64,000 bases of DNA from an uncultured Tateyamaria sp. (GTDB lineage Bacteria; Pseudomonadota; Alphaproteobacteria; Rhodobacterales; Rhodobacteraceae), in NCBI RefSeq assembly GCF_947504105.1, contig NZ_CANNGP010000012.1, positions 1 to 64,000 of the forward strand. The letters are read 5' to 3'. Shown piece after piece: positions 7,785 to 16,900 of this stretch (positions are counted from its first letter, which is position 1; the number at the start of each line of letters is the position of its first letter). The notes beneath the pieces were generated by a model. It was not told where the DNA came from. It ran no database searches and saw nothing but the letters and a program-made list of their open reading frames with translations. A program made the position numbers and the translations under genes.

Positions 7785-8497
7785 CAGCGGCCCCTCCGAA
7801 AAAATGACTTGGCCGTTTCGCGTTTCAGACCGGCGATGGCGGACATCGGGTCGAGGTCGTTTGGGCAGTAGGTGGTGCAGGACCCCATAGAATGGCAGTT
7901 GTGGCAGCCGCCACTGCCCGAGACAGCGTCGAGGATGGCGACGCGCCCTTCGTCCTTTGCGTCATTGAGCAGGGTCCATGCGCGTTGCAGCGCAGCCGGG
8001 CCAAGATAGTCGGGGTTGCCCGCAACGGTGTCACAAGCCGCATAGCAAACCGAACAATTGATGCATTCGATCCCGGCATTCGCCTCGATCCGTGCTTCGC
8101 TGGTTTCGTCCACGGGAGCGATTGGGTCGTCGCGGGTCAGGGTGCCATGATGCACACCTTCGGCCCCGACCCACTTGTCAAAGAACGGGTCCATATCGAC
8201 GACCAAGTCCTTGACCACCGGCAGATTGCGCAGAGGGCCAATAGTCACTGCGTTGTCCTTGAGGACCTTGGACATGTGCGTGCGACAGGTCCACCGGGGC
8301 ACCCCGTTTACCATCATTGCGCAACTGCCGCACATCCCCACACGGCACGCAAACCGGTAGCTGAGCGTTGGGTCGGCATTCTGCTGCACCCAAGACACAA
8401 CGTCGAGAACGGTTTGGCTTTCGTATGCGGGCACGTCGAACACATCCCACGTGTCCGGGCCACGTTCGATGGTTACCTTGAGCGAATGTGCTGTCAT
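7784..8497 (-). CDS. Succinate dehydrogenase/fumarate reductase-like iron-sulfur subunit
   Basis: This 237-residue SdhB/FrdB-family protein has all ligands for three clusters: [2Fe-2S] Cys51/56/59/71 (CRVGMCGSC...C), [4Fe-4S] Cys145/148/151 plus Cys211, and [3Fe-4S] Cys155/201/207, with the spacing of E. coli SdhB (CHSMGSCTTYCP near the end). It carries electrons between the flavoprotein and the membrane anchors. It is the first gene of the minus-strand cluster, and its promoter should lie in 8498-8626, shared with the divergent nitroreductase gene. The gene order B-anchor-anchor-A differs from the usual sdhCDAB order and suggests a second, specialised complex rather than the housekeeping TCA enzyme. 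Confidence 0.9.
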   Translation of the reverse strand: MTAHSLKVTIERGPDTWDVFDVPAYESQTVLDVVSWVQQNADPTLSYRFACRVGMCGSCAMMVNGVPRWTCRTHMSKVLKDNAVTIGPLRNLPVVKDLVVDMDPFFDKWVGAEGVHHGTLTRDDPIAPVDETSEARIEANAGIECINCSVCYAACDTVAGNPDYLGPAALQRAWTLLNDAKDEGRVAILDAVSGSGGCHNCHSMGSCTTYCPNDLDPMSAIAGLKRETAKSFFRRGR

Positions 8498-8626
8498 GGT
8501 TGGCTGGGACTTTCCCGGGCTGCATGTTTCGTGTCAGAGTATAGCTTACAGAAATGCTTAATGAGTGCGATAATTTCTGAAGCTTCTTGTTAGAAAAGCT
8601 TACAATTACTCGATCCGGATGGCTGG
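8498..8626. promoter_or_regulatory. Divergent promoter region with repeated and inverted motifs
   Basis: This AT-rich 129-base spacer lies between the SDH-like operon and the nitroreductase gene. AGCTTACA occurs twice in the same orientation (8543-8550, 8597-8604). CAGAAAT (8549-8555) and ATTTCTG (8573-8579) form an inverted pair 17 bases apart, flanked by GCTT/AAGC. These could be operator sites for a regulator of one or both operons. No regulator gene is adjacent. I did not assign -35/-10 boxes. Confidence 0.4.
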
Positions 8627-9466
8627 ATGACACAAAGTTCCGAACCAGACCTGAACACTGCGTTGGCCGCACGCTATTCTGACGCGCCCGATACTGGGAT
8701 GTCAGAGGAGCCGCTGCTGCAATCGATGGCGGCCCGCGGGTCGTGCCGCGCCTTTGAAGCGACGCCGGTTCCGGACGATCTGTTGCAAACGCTCTGCGCC
8801 ATTGCGCTGGCGTCGCCCACCAAAAGTGATTTGCAGCAGCGCGACATCGTTGTGTTGAAATCATCCGAAGCGCGCGCACAGCTTGCAAAGCTTGTGTCTG
8901 GCCAAGCGTGGGTCGCGCAGGCGCCTGTGCTGTTGGTGTTTTGCGGGAACAACCGGCGTCAGCGGCTTTTGCATGCGTGGCATGACGTGCCGTTTGCCAA
9001 TGACCATCTGGATGCTGTCATCAACGCGACAGCGGACGCGGCCATCGCACTCGGAGCATTTGTCACAGCAGCCGAGGCCCTAGGTCTGGGGTGCTGCCCG
9101 ATCAGCGCCGTGCGGAACGACGCGCAAGCGGTGTCGGATTTGCTTGGGCTGCCCGATCATGTGTTTCCTTTTGCAGGGCTGGCGCTGGGCTATCCAAGCA
9201 AGACGCCCGAGATTGCAAAACGACTGCCGTTGAACGTTACGTGCCATGTGGACCGGTATCACGAGGACGACTACCTGCGTGCGACTGTCCAAGCCTATGA
9301 TGCAGACCGTGTCGACGAGCAGCCCTATGAAAATCAGCGCTTTGTCGACGTGTTTGGGGAAGCGGACCCATATGGGTGGTCAGATGACAAGGTGCGCCAA
9401 TACAGCCAACCGGAACGCGCGGACTTTGGCGCGTATATCCGCAAACGGGGTTTCTGCCTGGACTGA
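8627..9466 (+). CDS. Nitroreductase-family NAD(P)H oxidoreductase
   Basis: This 279-residue FMN-dependent nitroreductase-fold protein has the SCRAFEATPVPDD segment near residue 39, matching the phosphate-binding R-S/R-F start of the family. ASPTKSDLQQRD follows as the FMN-side loop, and GLGCCPISAVRN and FAGLALGYP mark the C-terminal half. The length and the extended C-terminal tail fit the NfsA-like or NADPH-dependent oxidoreductase branch (240-280 residues). The likely role is two-electron reduction of nitro, quinone or flavin compounds; the physiological substrate is unknown. It is transcribed away from the SDH-like operon and is followed by 356 non-coding bases. Confidence 0.85.
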   Translation: MTQSSEPDLNTALAARYSDAPDTGMSEEPLLQSMAARGSCRAFEATPVPDDLLQTLCAIALASPTKSDLQQRDIVVLKSSEARAQLAKLVSGQAWVAQAPVLLVFCGNNRRQRLLHAWHDVPFANDHLDAVINATADAAIALGAFVTAAEALGLGCCPISAVRNDAQAVSDLLGLPDHVFPFAGLALGYPSKTPEIAKRLPLNVTCHVDRYHEDDYLRATVQAYDADRVDEQPYENQRFVDVFGEADPYGWSDDKVRQYSQPERADFGAYIRKRGFCLD

Positions 9467-9822
9467 ACCGCTGGTCCTGAAGATCCGGAATGACGGCTGT
9501 GTGGGTCCGTACATGGCGCGCAATTTCGCGCTGGCGCCTGACAAGGTCACTTCGCGCGCGACCATCGGACTCGGGTCCACGTTACGTCGTTCGATCAGCG
9601 TTAGAAGCTCGTTTTCGAGGCTTCATGTTTGAACTGAAAGCCCACAATTCTTGTCCTACTACTCGCAAAGCTTGTGTTGCGCGAGACAATCATCACTATG
9701 CTTCTGGCGACAGCGGGCGATGAAGCAAAGAAGTGATCCGCGCTGTGGAACCTGCATTCACGCAAGCAGGGAAACCCGAGAGCGGTTAAGTCGATTAGAA
9801 ATAACAACTAGGGAGATAAGAC
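9467..9822. other. Intergenic region upstream of the TAXI transporter genes
   Basis: These 356 bases contain no recognisable gene; the short open frames lack ribosome sites and family features. A good Shine-Dalgarno (AGGGAGATAAG) lies directly before the ATG at 9823. The transporter promoter should lie in the right half of this stretch. I see no strong hairpin. Confidence 0.5.
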
Positions 9823-10788
9823 ATGTTTGCGAAACTGAAACTGACGGCGGCAGCCGTCGCTCTGGCGGCAACGGGTGGTATTGTCCATGCCGAGCAGACT
9901 TTCATCACCATTGGCACCGGTGGCGTGACTGGCGTGTATTATCCTACTGGCGGTGCGATTTGCCGACTGGTGAACAAGGACCGAAAGGATCACGGTGTGC
10001 GTTGTTCCGTCGAGTCCACGGGCGGTTCAGTGTACAACACACGCACCATCCGCGAAGGTGAACTGGATTTCGGGGTTGTTCAGTCTGACGTCCAGTCAGC
10101 GGCCATGGAAGGCATTCGTGCCTTTGAAAGCGATGAACCTTACGGCGATCTGCGCGCTGTGTTTTCGGTTCACCCCGAGCCCATGCACGTGATGGTGCGT
10201 GCAGACAGTGGCATCGAATCCGTGGGTGACATGAAAGGCAAGCGCGTCAATATCGGCAATCCTGGCTCGGGTACCCGGGTGCTGGCGGATGTGCTGATGG
10301 CTGCGGCGGGTGTGACGCCTGATGACTTTGCTCTTGCTGCCGAGCTCAAGTCGTCCGAGCAGTCTGCCGCTCTGTGCGACGGAAAGTTGGATGCTGCCAT
10401 CTGGGCCGCCGGGTTGCCGAACGGATCCTCGATGGAAGCAACATCGACCTGTGATATCAAGATCCTTGATCTGACCACGTCCGGAACCGACACTGTTCTG
10501 GCAGAGAATGCAGCCTATGCAGCTGCAACTATCCCAGGCGGTCTGTATCCTGGCAACGACAGTGATGTTGAGTCCTGGGGCCCCAAGGCGACATTTGTCA
10601 CCGATGCATCGACGTCCGATGACGTCGTGTATGTTTTGGTCAAAGCGGTTTTTGAAAACTTCGACGACTTTAAAAAGCTGCACCCAGCCTTTGGTCGTCT
10701 GACCAAAGAACAAATGGCCAAGGACGGCCTGTCCGCGCCTCTGCATCCGGGGGCCGAGAAGTATTACAAGGAAGCAGGTCTGCTTTGA
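9823..10788 (+). CDS. TAXI-family TRAP transporter solute-binding protein
   Basis: This 321-residue exported protein has a signal peptide of about 23 residues (basic MFAKLKL, hydrophobic core, cut after VHA). The mature protein starts with the family hallmark FITIGTGGVTGVYYPTGGAI, then CRLVNK and an acidic/Ser-rich ligand region (ESTGGSVYN). TAXI proteins are the periplasmic receptors of TRAP transporters; ligands include glutamate and other carboxylates, and the ligand here is not known. The gene is followed by an 11-bp stem-loop and then the fused permease gene, so it is the first and probably most highly expressed gene of a three-gene operon. Confidence 0.93.
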   Translation: MFAKLKLTAAAVALAATGGIVHAEQTFITIGTGGVTGVYYPTGGAICRLVNKDRKDHGVRCSVESTGGSVYNTRTIREGELDFGVVQSDVQSAAMEGIRAFESDEPYGDLRAVFSVHPEPMHVMVRADSGIESVGDMKGKRVNIGNPGSGTRVLADVLMAAAGVTPDDFALAAELKSSEQSAALCDGKLDAAIWAAGLPNGSSMEATSTCDIKILDLTTSGTDTVLAENAAYAAATIPGGLYPGNDSDVESWGPKATFVTDASTSDDVVYVLVKAVFENFDDFKKLHPAFGRLTKEQMAKDGLSAPLHPGAEKYYKEAGLL

Positions 10789-10826
10789 TCAGCGCTTTGC
10801 GTCCCTACGTGGGATGAAAAAGACTG

Positions 10827-10851
10827 CCCAGGGCGCCTGGGGCGCCTTGGG
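10827..10851 (+). promoter_or_regulatory. Intercistronic stem-loop after the binding-protein gene
   Basis: CCCAGGGCGCC (10827-10837) pairs with GGCGCCTTGGG (10841-10851) over 11 positions with one G-U wobble and a 3-base loop. No U-tract follows, so it is not a classical terminator. Located between the solute-binding-protein and permease genes, it could protect the upstream mRNA from 3' decay and so favour binding-protein synthesis, as known for malE-malF. Confidence 0.6.
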
Positions 10852-10876
10852 CCAACACTGAACACTGGGGGACCTT

Positions 10877-13465
10877 ATGGCAGACGCGCAAAAAGACACC
10901 GGAACGAATCCGGCGCTTGAGGACATTGTCGCCGACGCCGATACAGGCGGGCGTATGCCAAAGGACGGATTTGGCCGACGGGCTTTGTGGGTCTTGCCCT
11001 TGTGCTGGGCGATCTATCAGCTTTGGATCGCTTCTCCGTTGCCGTTCATGGTCGGCTTTGTTTGGAATGACACGCAGACGCGGGCTATTCACCTTGGGTT
11101 TGCGGTCTTGTTGGCGTACCTCGCCTTCCCCGGCCTGAAATCTTCGCCACGACATCATATTCCCATATTGACCTGGCTTGTCGCGATCATCGCGGCACTG
11201 GGCGCATCCTACCTGTGGTGGGACTACCGCGGTGTCGCGGACAGGACAGGTGCACCGAATACAACGGACCTGATCATGGCGGGTATTGGGCTTGTCCTGT
11301 TGATGGAAGCTGCCCGCAGATCGCTTGGATTCCCGCTAATGGGCGTGGCGCTGTTTTTCCTTGCCTATGTCTTTTTCGGGTCGTGGTCAGGTTTGCCCGA
11401 AGTGGTGCAATGGAAAGGTGCGTCCTTCGAAAAGGCAATGAGCCACATGTGGCTGACGACCGAGGGTGTATTTGGTGTGGCCCTTGGCGTTTCTTCAGGT
11501 TTTGTATTTCTGTTTGTTCTTTTCGGCGCTCTCTTGAACCAAGCTGGTGCCGGGAACTATTTTCTCCAACTTGCATTCGCGGCGCTTGGTCACCTTCGCG
11601 GCGGTCCGGCCAAGGCAGCTGTGATCGCATCTGCGGCCACGGGTCTGATCTCTGGATCTTCGATTGCAAACGTTGTGACTACCGGCACGTTTACCATCCC
11701 CTTGATGAAGAAGGTCGGTTTTCCTGCTACCAAGGCAGGCGCGGTCGAAGTGTCCTCGTCCATCAATGGGGTGCTGACCCCGCCGGTGATGGGGGCCGTT
11801 GCATTCCTGATGACGGAATATGTCGGCATCTCATATGTTGAGGTGGTCAAGACCGCCATTGTGCCCGCGGCCATTTCATATGTGGCGTTGGTCTACATCG
11901 TGCACCTTGAGGCGCTGAAGATGGGCATGACCGGCACCAGCCGTATGCACCCGGTCAAGTTCATTCTGGGGGCAATCTTCATCATCGCGATTTCTATTGT
12001 CATCGCGGGCGGCCTGCTGTTTCTGACCGGATTTGTTGTCGATACAATTTACGGCGTCGCAGGCGGTGCATCGATGGCGGTTATCATCGCCCTCATGCTG
12101 ATCGCTTACATCGCCGCGGTTCAGTTCGCGGCCAAGGGCCCGGATCTAGAAACCAGCCTGGATTCCATGCAGCACCTGCCGCCGGTGCGCGAAATCTTCA
12201 AGACTGGCATACACTACATCATGCCAATCCTCCTGCTGATGTACCTCTTGATGATCGAACGCAAATCGCCCGGCCTGTCAGCCTTCTGGTCGACAATTGC
12301 CATGCTGTTCATCCTTCTGACGCAGAACCCGCTCAAAGCCTATTTCCGGGGTGAAGGCGGCGTTGTTCAACGGCTGGCAGACGGTGTCAGTGATATTGCC
12401 GAAGGTATGATCGCGGGGGCGCGCAACATGATTGGGCTGGCCGCGGCCATGGGGGTTGCCGGTATTATCGTGGGCGCTGTTACACTGACCGGTATCGGTC
12501 AGGTCATGGCCGAGTTTGTCGAGTTCCTGTCGGGCGGCAACCTGCTTGCCATGTTGTTCTTTGTGGCGCTGATCTCGATCGTACTGGGCATGGGGCTGCC
12601 GACAACGGCCAACTATATCGTTGTTTCGTCGTTGATGGCCGGCGTGGTTGTCGAGTTGGGCGCACAAGCCGGGTTGATCGTTCCACTGGTCGCAGTGCAC
12701 ATGTTTGTCTTCTATTTCGGGATCATGGCGGATGTAACGCCTCCAGTGGGTTTGGCGAGCTTTGCGGCGGCCGCCATTTCCAAAGGTGACCCCCTGAAGA
12801 CAGGTTTCCAAGCGTTCTTCTATTCGATCCGAACAGCACTTTTGCCGTTTCTGTTCATCTTCAACACGGATTTGTTGTTGATCGATGTGGGACCTGTGCA
12901 GGCGGTGTTTGTCTTTATAGTGGCCCTCATTGCTATGCTGCTGTTTGCGGCGGGCACGATGAACTATTTCATGGTGAAATCACGACTGTATGAAAGCGCG
13001 ATATTGCTGTTCGCAGCCTTCGTGCTGTTTCAACCGGGATATTTCCTGAACCAGTTCGCGCCAGAGTTTGAGACGCGGCCTGGCAGTGCATTGTTCCAGA
13101 TGGCCGAAACGGCGCCTGCCGAGGCCTCCTTGCGCGTACGATTGATTGGCGAGAATCTGAACGGCGATCCGGTGGATGCCAAATATCTGTTGCCTGTCGG
13201 TGCCGCGGGTGGCGATGGCGCAACCCGGCTGTTGGACGCGTCGGGTATTGAGTTCAGGGATGAGGACGGAAAGCTGTTCGTCGACAATCTGAGTTTTGGT
13301 GGGCCAGCGGAACAACTGGGCATCGACTGGGATTGGGAACTGGTAGAGCTTGAAGTGCCTGCCGATCGTCCGCCCAAGGAAATCTTCTACCTTCCGGCAT
13401 TGTTGCTGGTCTTGCTGGTCTTCCTGTTGCAGCGTCGGCGCCAGCCAAAGGAGGTTTTGGCATGA
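10877..13465 (+). CDS. TRAP transporter fused permease (small plus large subunit) with DUF3394-like tail
   Basis: This 862-residue integral membrane protein joins the four-helix small (DctQ-like) and twelve-helix large (DctM-like) TRAP subunits in one chain, as is usual for TAXI systems. Typical DctM segments are visible: the helix with GAGNYFLQLAFAALGHLRGG, AATGLISGSSIANVVTTGTFT, EVSSSINGVLTPPVMGAVAF and MGLPTTANYIVVSSL. After the last transport helix, residues of about 690-862 form a hydrophobic stretch, a soluble beta-rich part (LIGENLNGDPVDAKYL and GGPAEQLGIDWDWE) and a final helix, matching the DUF3394 extension found on this permease type. The transporter is a Na+- or H+-coupled secondary importer working with the TAXI protein. 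Its stop overlaps the UspA gene by four bases. Confidence 0.93.
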   Translation: MADAQKDTGTNPALEDIVADADTGGRMPKDGFGRRALWVLPLCWAIYQLWIASPLPFMVGFVWNDTQTRAIHLGFAVLLAYLAFPGLKSSPRHHIPILTWLVAIIAALGASYLWWDYRGVADRTGAPNTTDLIMAGIGLVLLMEAARRSLGFPLMGVALFFLAYVFFGSWSGLPEVVQWKGASFEKAMSHMWLTTEGVFGVALGVSSGFVFLFVLFGALLNQAGAGNYFLQLAFAALGHLRGGPAKAAVIASAATGLISGSSIANVVTTGTFTIPLMKKVGFPATKAGAVEVSSSINGVLTPPVMGAVAFLMTEYVGISYVEVVKTAIVPAAISYVALVYIVHLEALKMGMTGTSRMHPVKFILGAIFIIAISIVIAGGLLFLTGFVVDTIYGVAGGASMAVIIALMLIAYIAAVQFAAKGPDLETSLDSMQHLPPVREIFKTGIHYIMPILLLMYLLMIERKSPGLSAFWSTIAMLFILLTQNPLKAYFRGEGGVVQRLADGVSDIAEGMIAGARNMIGLAAAMGVAGIIVGAVTLTGIGQVMAEFVEFLSGGNLLAMLFFVALISIVLGMGLPTTANYIVVSSLMAGVVVELGAQAGLIVPLVAVHMFVFYFGIMADVTPPVGLASFAAAAISKGDPLKTGFQAFFYSIRTALLPFLFIFNTDLLLIDVGPVQAVFVFIVALIAMLLFAAGTMNYFMVKSRLYESAILLFAAFVLFQPGYFLNQFAPEFETRPGSALFQMAETAPAEASLRVRLIGENLNGDPVDAKYLLPVGAAGGDGATRLLDASGIEFRDEDGKLFVDNLSFGGPAEQLGIDWDWELVELEVPADRPPKEIFYLPALLLVLLVFLLQRRRQPKEVLA

Positions 13466-13893
13466 GACATGTCCTATGCGCCGTGGATCTGACCCATATG
13501 GATGACGCGCGTGCGTTGCTGGCCGAGGCTGACAAGATCGGTCAGCCGCAAGGTGCCGTACTGAGTGTCGTGACCGTTCTGCCCGACTACGGCATGTCGT
13601 TTGTCGGGTCATTCTTTCGCGAGGGTACACTCAAGGACGCTGCCCATGCTGCCCAAGCTGCTTTGCATGCACTGGTCGACGATGTGTTGCCGGAAGCCGG
13701 GCAAGTTCAGTGCATTGTCGAAATCGGCACGGTCTATGAACAGGTCCTAGAGGCCGCCCAAAAATGCGATGCTGATTTCATCATCGTGGGCGCGCACAAG
13801 CCTGATCTGTCAGATCGCGTCATCGGCCCCAACGCGGCTCGGATTGCCCGCAATGCAAATGTCTCTGTTCTTGTATCGCGTTTGTCGCAATGA
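13462..13893 (+). CDS. Universal stress protein (UspA-family), TRAP-linked
   Basis: This 143-residue UspA-like protein begins MRHVLCAVDLTHMDDAR, a beta strand followed by the Asp used in nucleotide binding. It ends with the ATP-binding pattern VGAHKPDLSDRVIGPNAARI, then strand NVSVLVSR, corresponding to G-x2-G-x9-G(S/T) in degenerate form. The ATG overlaps the permease stop (ATGA), so it is translationally coupled. A UspA protein (TeaD) regulates the ectoine TRAP transporter TeaABC in Halomonas by binding ATP; by analogy this protein may modulate the TAXI transporter, but that is inference. Confidence 0.88.
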   Translation: MRHVLCAVDLTHMDDARALLAEADKIGQPQGAVLSVVTVLPDYGMSFVGSFFREGTLKDAAHAAQAALHALVDDVLPEAGQVQCIVEIGTVYEQVLEAAQKCDADFIIVGAHKPDLSDRVIGPNAARIARNANVSVLVSRLSQ

Positions 13894-13999
13894 CACCGCT
13901 GTATTCAAACTTCCTGTAGGGCGTAAATTTGGGCGATTTTGACCTGTATCGTCGCACTGTATCAGGCATTCGGTTTCAATATCCGTTTGCTTGAGGACT

Positions 14000-16900
14000 T
14001 CAGCGCAACTGGGCGGTATCGCCTTGTATCTTCAATTTCCAGTCCTCGATAAGCGTGCCCTTGGTTTTCAGACGGCTGGCCAAATAGTACAAACGTTGCG
14101 TCGCTGGACCGTTCGGGGCCGTTTCAAACCTTTGTTTGAGGTAGTAGGGTGGTATCGCTTGAGAGTAGAGCGTCGCTGATACGGTGACGTCCGTGGTGTC
14201 GACATCTGATGGCAACGTGATCACATAGGTCAATTCATCTTTGCCAGCCTTCACACCTGCATCATGCTCTGCGCGCCCTTCGGGCATGGTTGCCTTCATG
14301 AATGCGGCCGTGACCTCTGACATACCGAACCGTTTTTTGAATGCCTCGGTGCCGGGTTCGGCCGCGCCCCATGGCAACAGCCTATTGTCCTTGGGGTGGT
14401 AGACCCGATGCACAAAGCTGGTTGTGAATTCCTTTTTGGCGTTCTGAGTCAGCTCTTCGTAGATCTGGACCTGGGTTTCATCATCAATGAGATCGTGATG
14501 AGGCTGATACAGCGCCTCGGTTGCACCTTGTGGCACAAAGTCCAGGAATTCAGTCTTCAATGGTTGTTTGTCTGGCCCGATGATGACCCCCGCGCCGTTT
14601 GTGCAACCAGAGCACCACAACTGCTTGCCGCTGGCATCCGTTGCTCGAACTTCCAAAAATGCACGGCGAAAGCCCACGCCTGATGGCAGACGGTGACCGG
14701 TCTTGTTATCGACACTGACCACGGCTTCGAGCGTGCCGTTGCTTTCCGTCAGGCTTTCGATTGCAACATCTGCCGTTTCATCCCGCGCCTGCAGAGCCAT
14801 CGTATCGAGTGACAGTTGCGCGCCATTTGTCGCGTAAGTCATTGGATCCTTGGGACCCAATCCCATCTCTTCGTCGAACTGCGACAACATCTTCACCATA
14901 AAGGCGTTGAGACCGACAAAGTTGTGACGTTTGTAGGTGTCGCGGAACGGCACATCGATTTCTTCATGCGGTAGCGCGTTGGGCACTTCGGGCAGGTTGG
15001 TGTCCTGAATTGATGCGATTTGGGTGGTCAGGCTTTCGATATTCACCGTCCCACCCACAGTTTCGAAGTTGCTTTTCATGTGGCAGTCCTGACAGGACTG
15101 CGCCGTGCCCGCGTCGGCGAATTCACTGTTCTGCCATTCAATGAATGTCGCCTGTTCAACCGAGTGCTGAAACTGCACCAGCGGCTCGCGATATGTGACG
15201 CCAAACTCATCCTTCAGGAACGCAACCGCATTCTTTGCGGAGTCGTTGAGGATGGCCTGTTCGGCAGGTGTGAACCCGGGCAATGGCTGATCAGTTGCAG
15301 CATCCACATTGGGCAGGTTGATCGTATGGCAGGCGCCACACATCTCGCTGTCCTTGATGTAGTCATTGTGCAGCGGCGTTATGCCCATCGCATTCTGCAT
15401 CGGCTTTTGCCGGACGTCAGAATAGGGGCCGATCAATTCATCCGCCGCGTTCATGCGGAACACGCCGGTGGTGCCGTTCATCAGATAGGTATCGAGTTTG
15501 TTGTAATCCGGTTGCCCATCTGCCCGCTCTGGCGGCGCGATGTGGTGGCACACGGCGCACGAGATGCCCTCGCGCGCGAGGTTTCCGTACTCGTGATAGG
15601 GGTAAGTGCCATCCGCGATTTGCTGGTCTTTTTCTTCCAGCGTCAGCGGGTCATGCAACAGGACGTATTCGGGTTTGAAGTTATTGCCGTCCAGCCCGAG
15701 ATCGGGATTGGCATATGCGTCAATCTCGAGCTGGCGCTGTCCCATGGCACCGTGACAGGACAGGCATGTCGTGCCCAGGTTGCCGGACAAGTCGCCGACA
15801 CCGGCTTGGTCCAGCAGCGCAAACTCTGATTCCAGTTGCGCATAGAAAATCGGGTCGCGCCCGGCCAGACCCATGGGGGACCAGCGCCATTCACCATATT
15901 CAGAGATGTTATACCCGTCGCCATAGTCCGGGCCGTTCTTGATGAACATGGTCACGCCTGATGGCGCACCGCCCAGGCCGCCATGGCATCCAAGACAGTT
16001 GTCGGAGGTCAGGAAGTGCTGGGTGTCATTGGGGCGGGCGGGCACATGGTCCAGCCATTCGCTTGGCAGGGTTTGCAAGTTGGCCCGCGTAATATCGACC
16101 CCGCCCGTGCCGGGGAACATGGCGGTGAACTCAGGGTTCTGATCGACGGGAGACGCGGTTGCGGCCGCCACATGTGCGGCGCGCATGGCGGCTGGATCGT
16201 GGGGATCGTTCAAATAGGCTTCGATCAACGTCGTCAGATCCACACCGAATGCAGGTTTTTGCTGTTTTGGCAGGTCTCGCCAGCTTTCATCGACGCGGAA
16301 GATTAACGGTTCGCCCGGATATCCTTCGATGTTCTCGAGTGCGGAAAAGATCAGCTCTTCGGCCGCAGACGCATGGCAGCGCATACACATCCCGTCGCCG
16401 CCCGCTCCGAGCGGTGGGCTGTAGGGCGGCTGGAAATTGTCGATGACCGGCTTGCGCGCTTTCATGTCGTCCTTGTCGGCGAAATAGACCGAGGCAAAGA
16501 ACCACCCGCCATGCGACAGCTGGCTGTCCTTGACCATGACCGTCCAATTCAGCCCGCCGGTGTCATAGGCATAGTCGGCCATTTCCTTGGTGACTTTTTC
16601 GGGGTCATCCTTGTATTTTTCGACAAGCGCCGCGTGATGTTCGTTGTATTTGGCAGACGGTGGATTCACCATTTCCTTGATGACGATTGCGCCATCCTGA
16701 ATTGCACCTTCGCGGCCATTTTCAAGCCAAGACATGATTTCAGGTGAGTAATACATGCGCACGGCGGGGTGGATGCCAAAGCTCATGTTGAAAACGAAGG
16801 GTCCGGTGTCTCGCCAGCTTTTGTCTCGCTTCCAGTTCAGACCAACGTATTCGCGTCTGGCGACCCATGGGAACAGAACCTTCTCGTAGTCAATGAGTGG

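Noticed and set aside
15020-15829. 269-codon plus-strand frame opposite the multihaem cytochrome
   Set aside because: Antisense to haem-motif-containing sequence and no domain; rejected as shadow.
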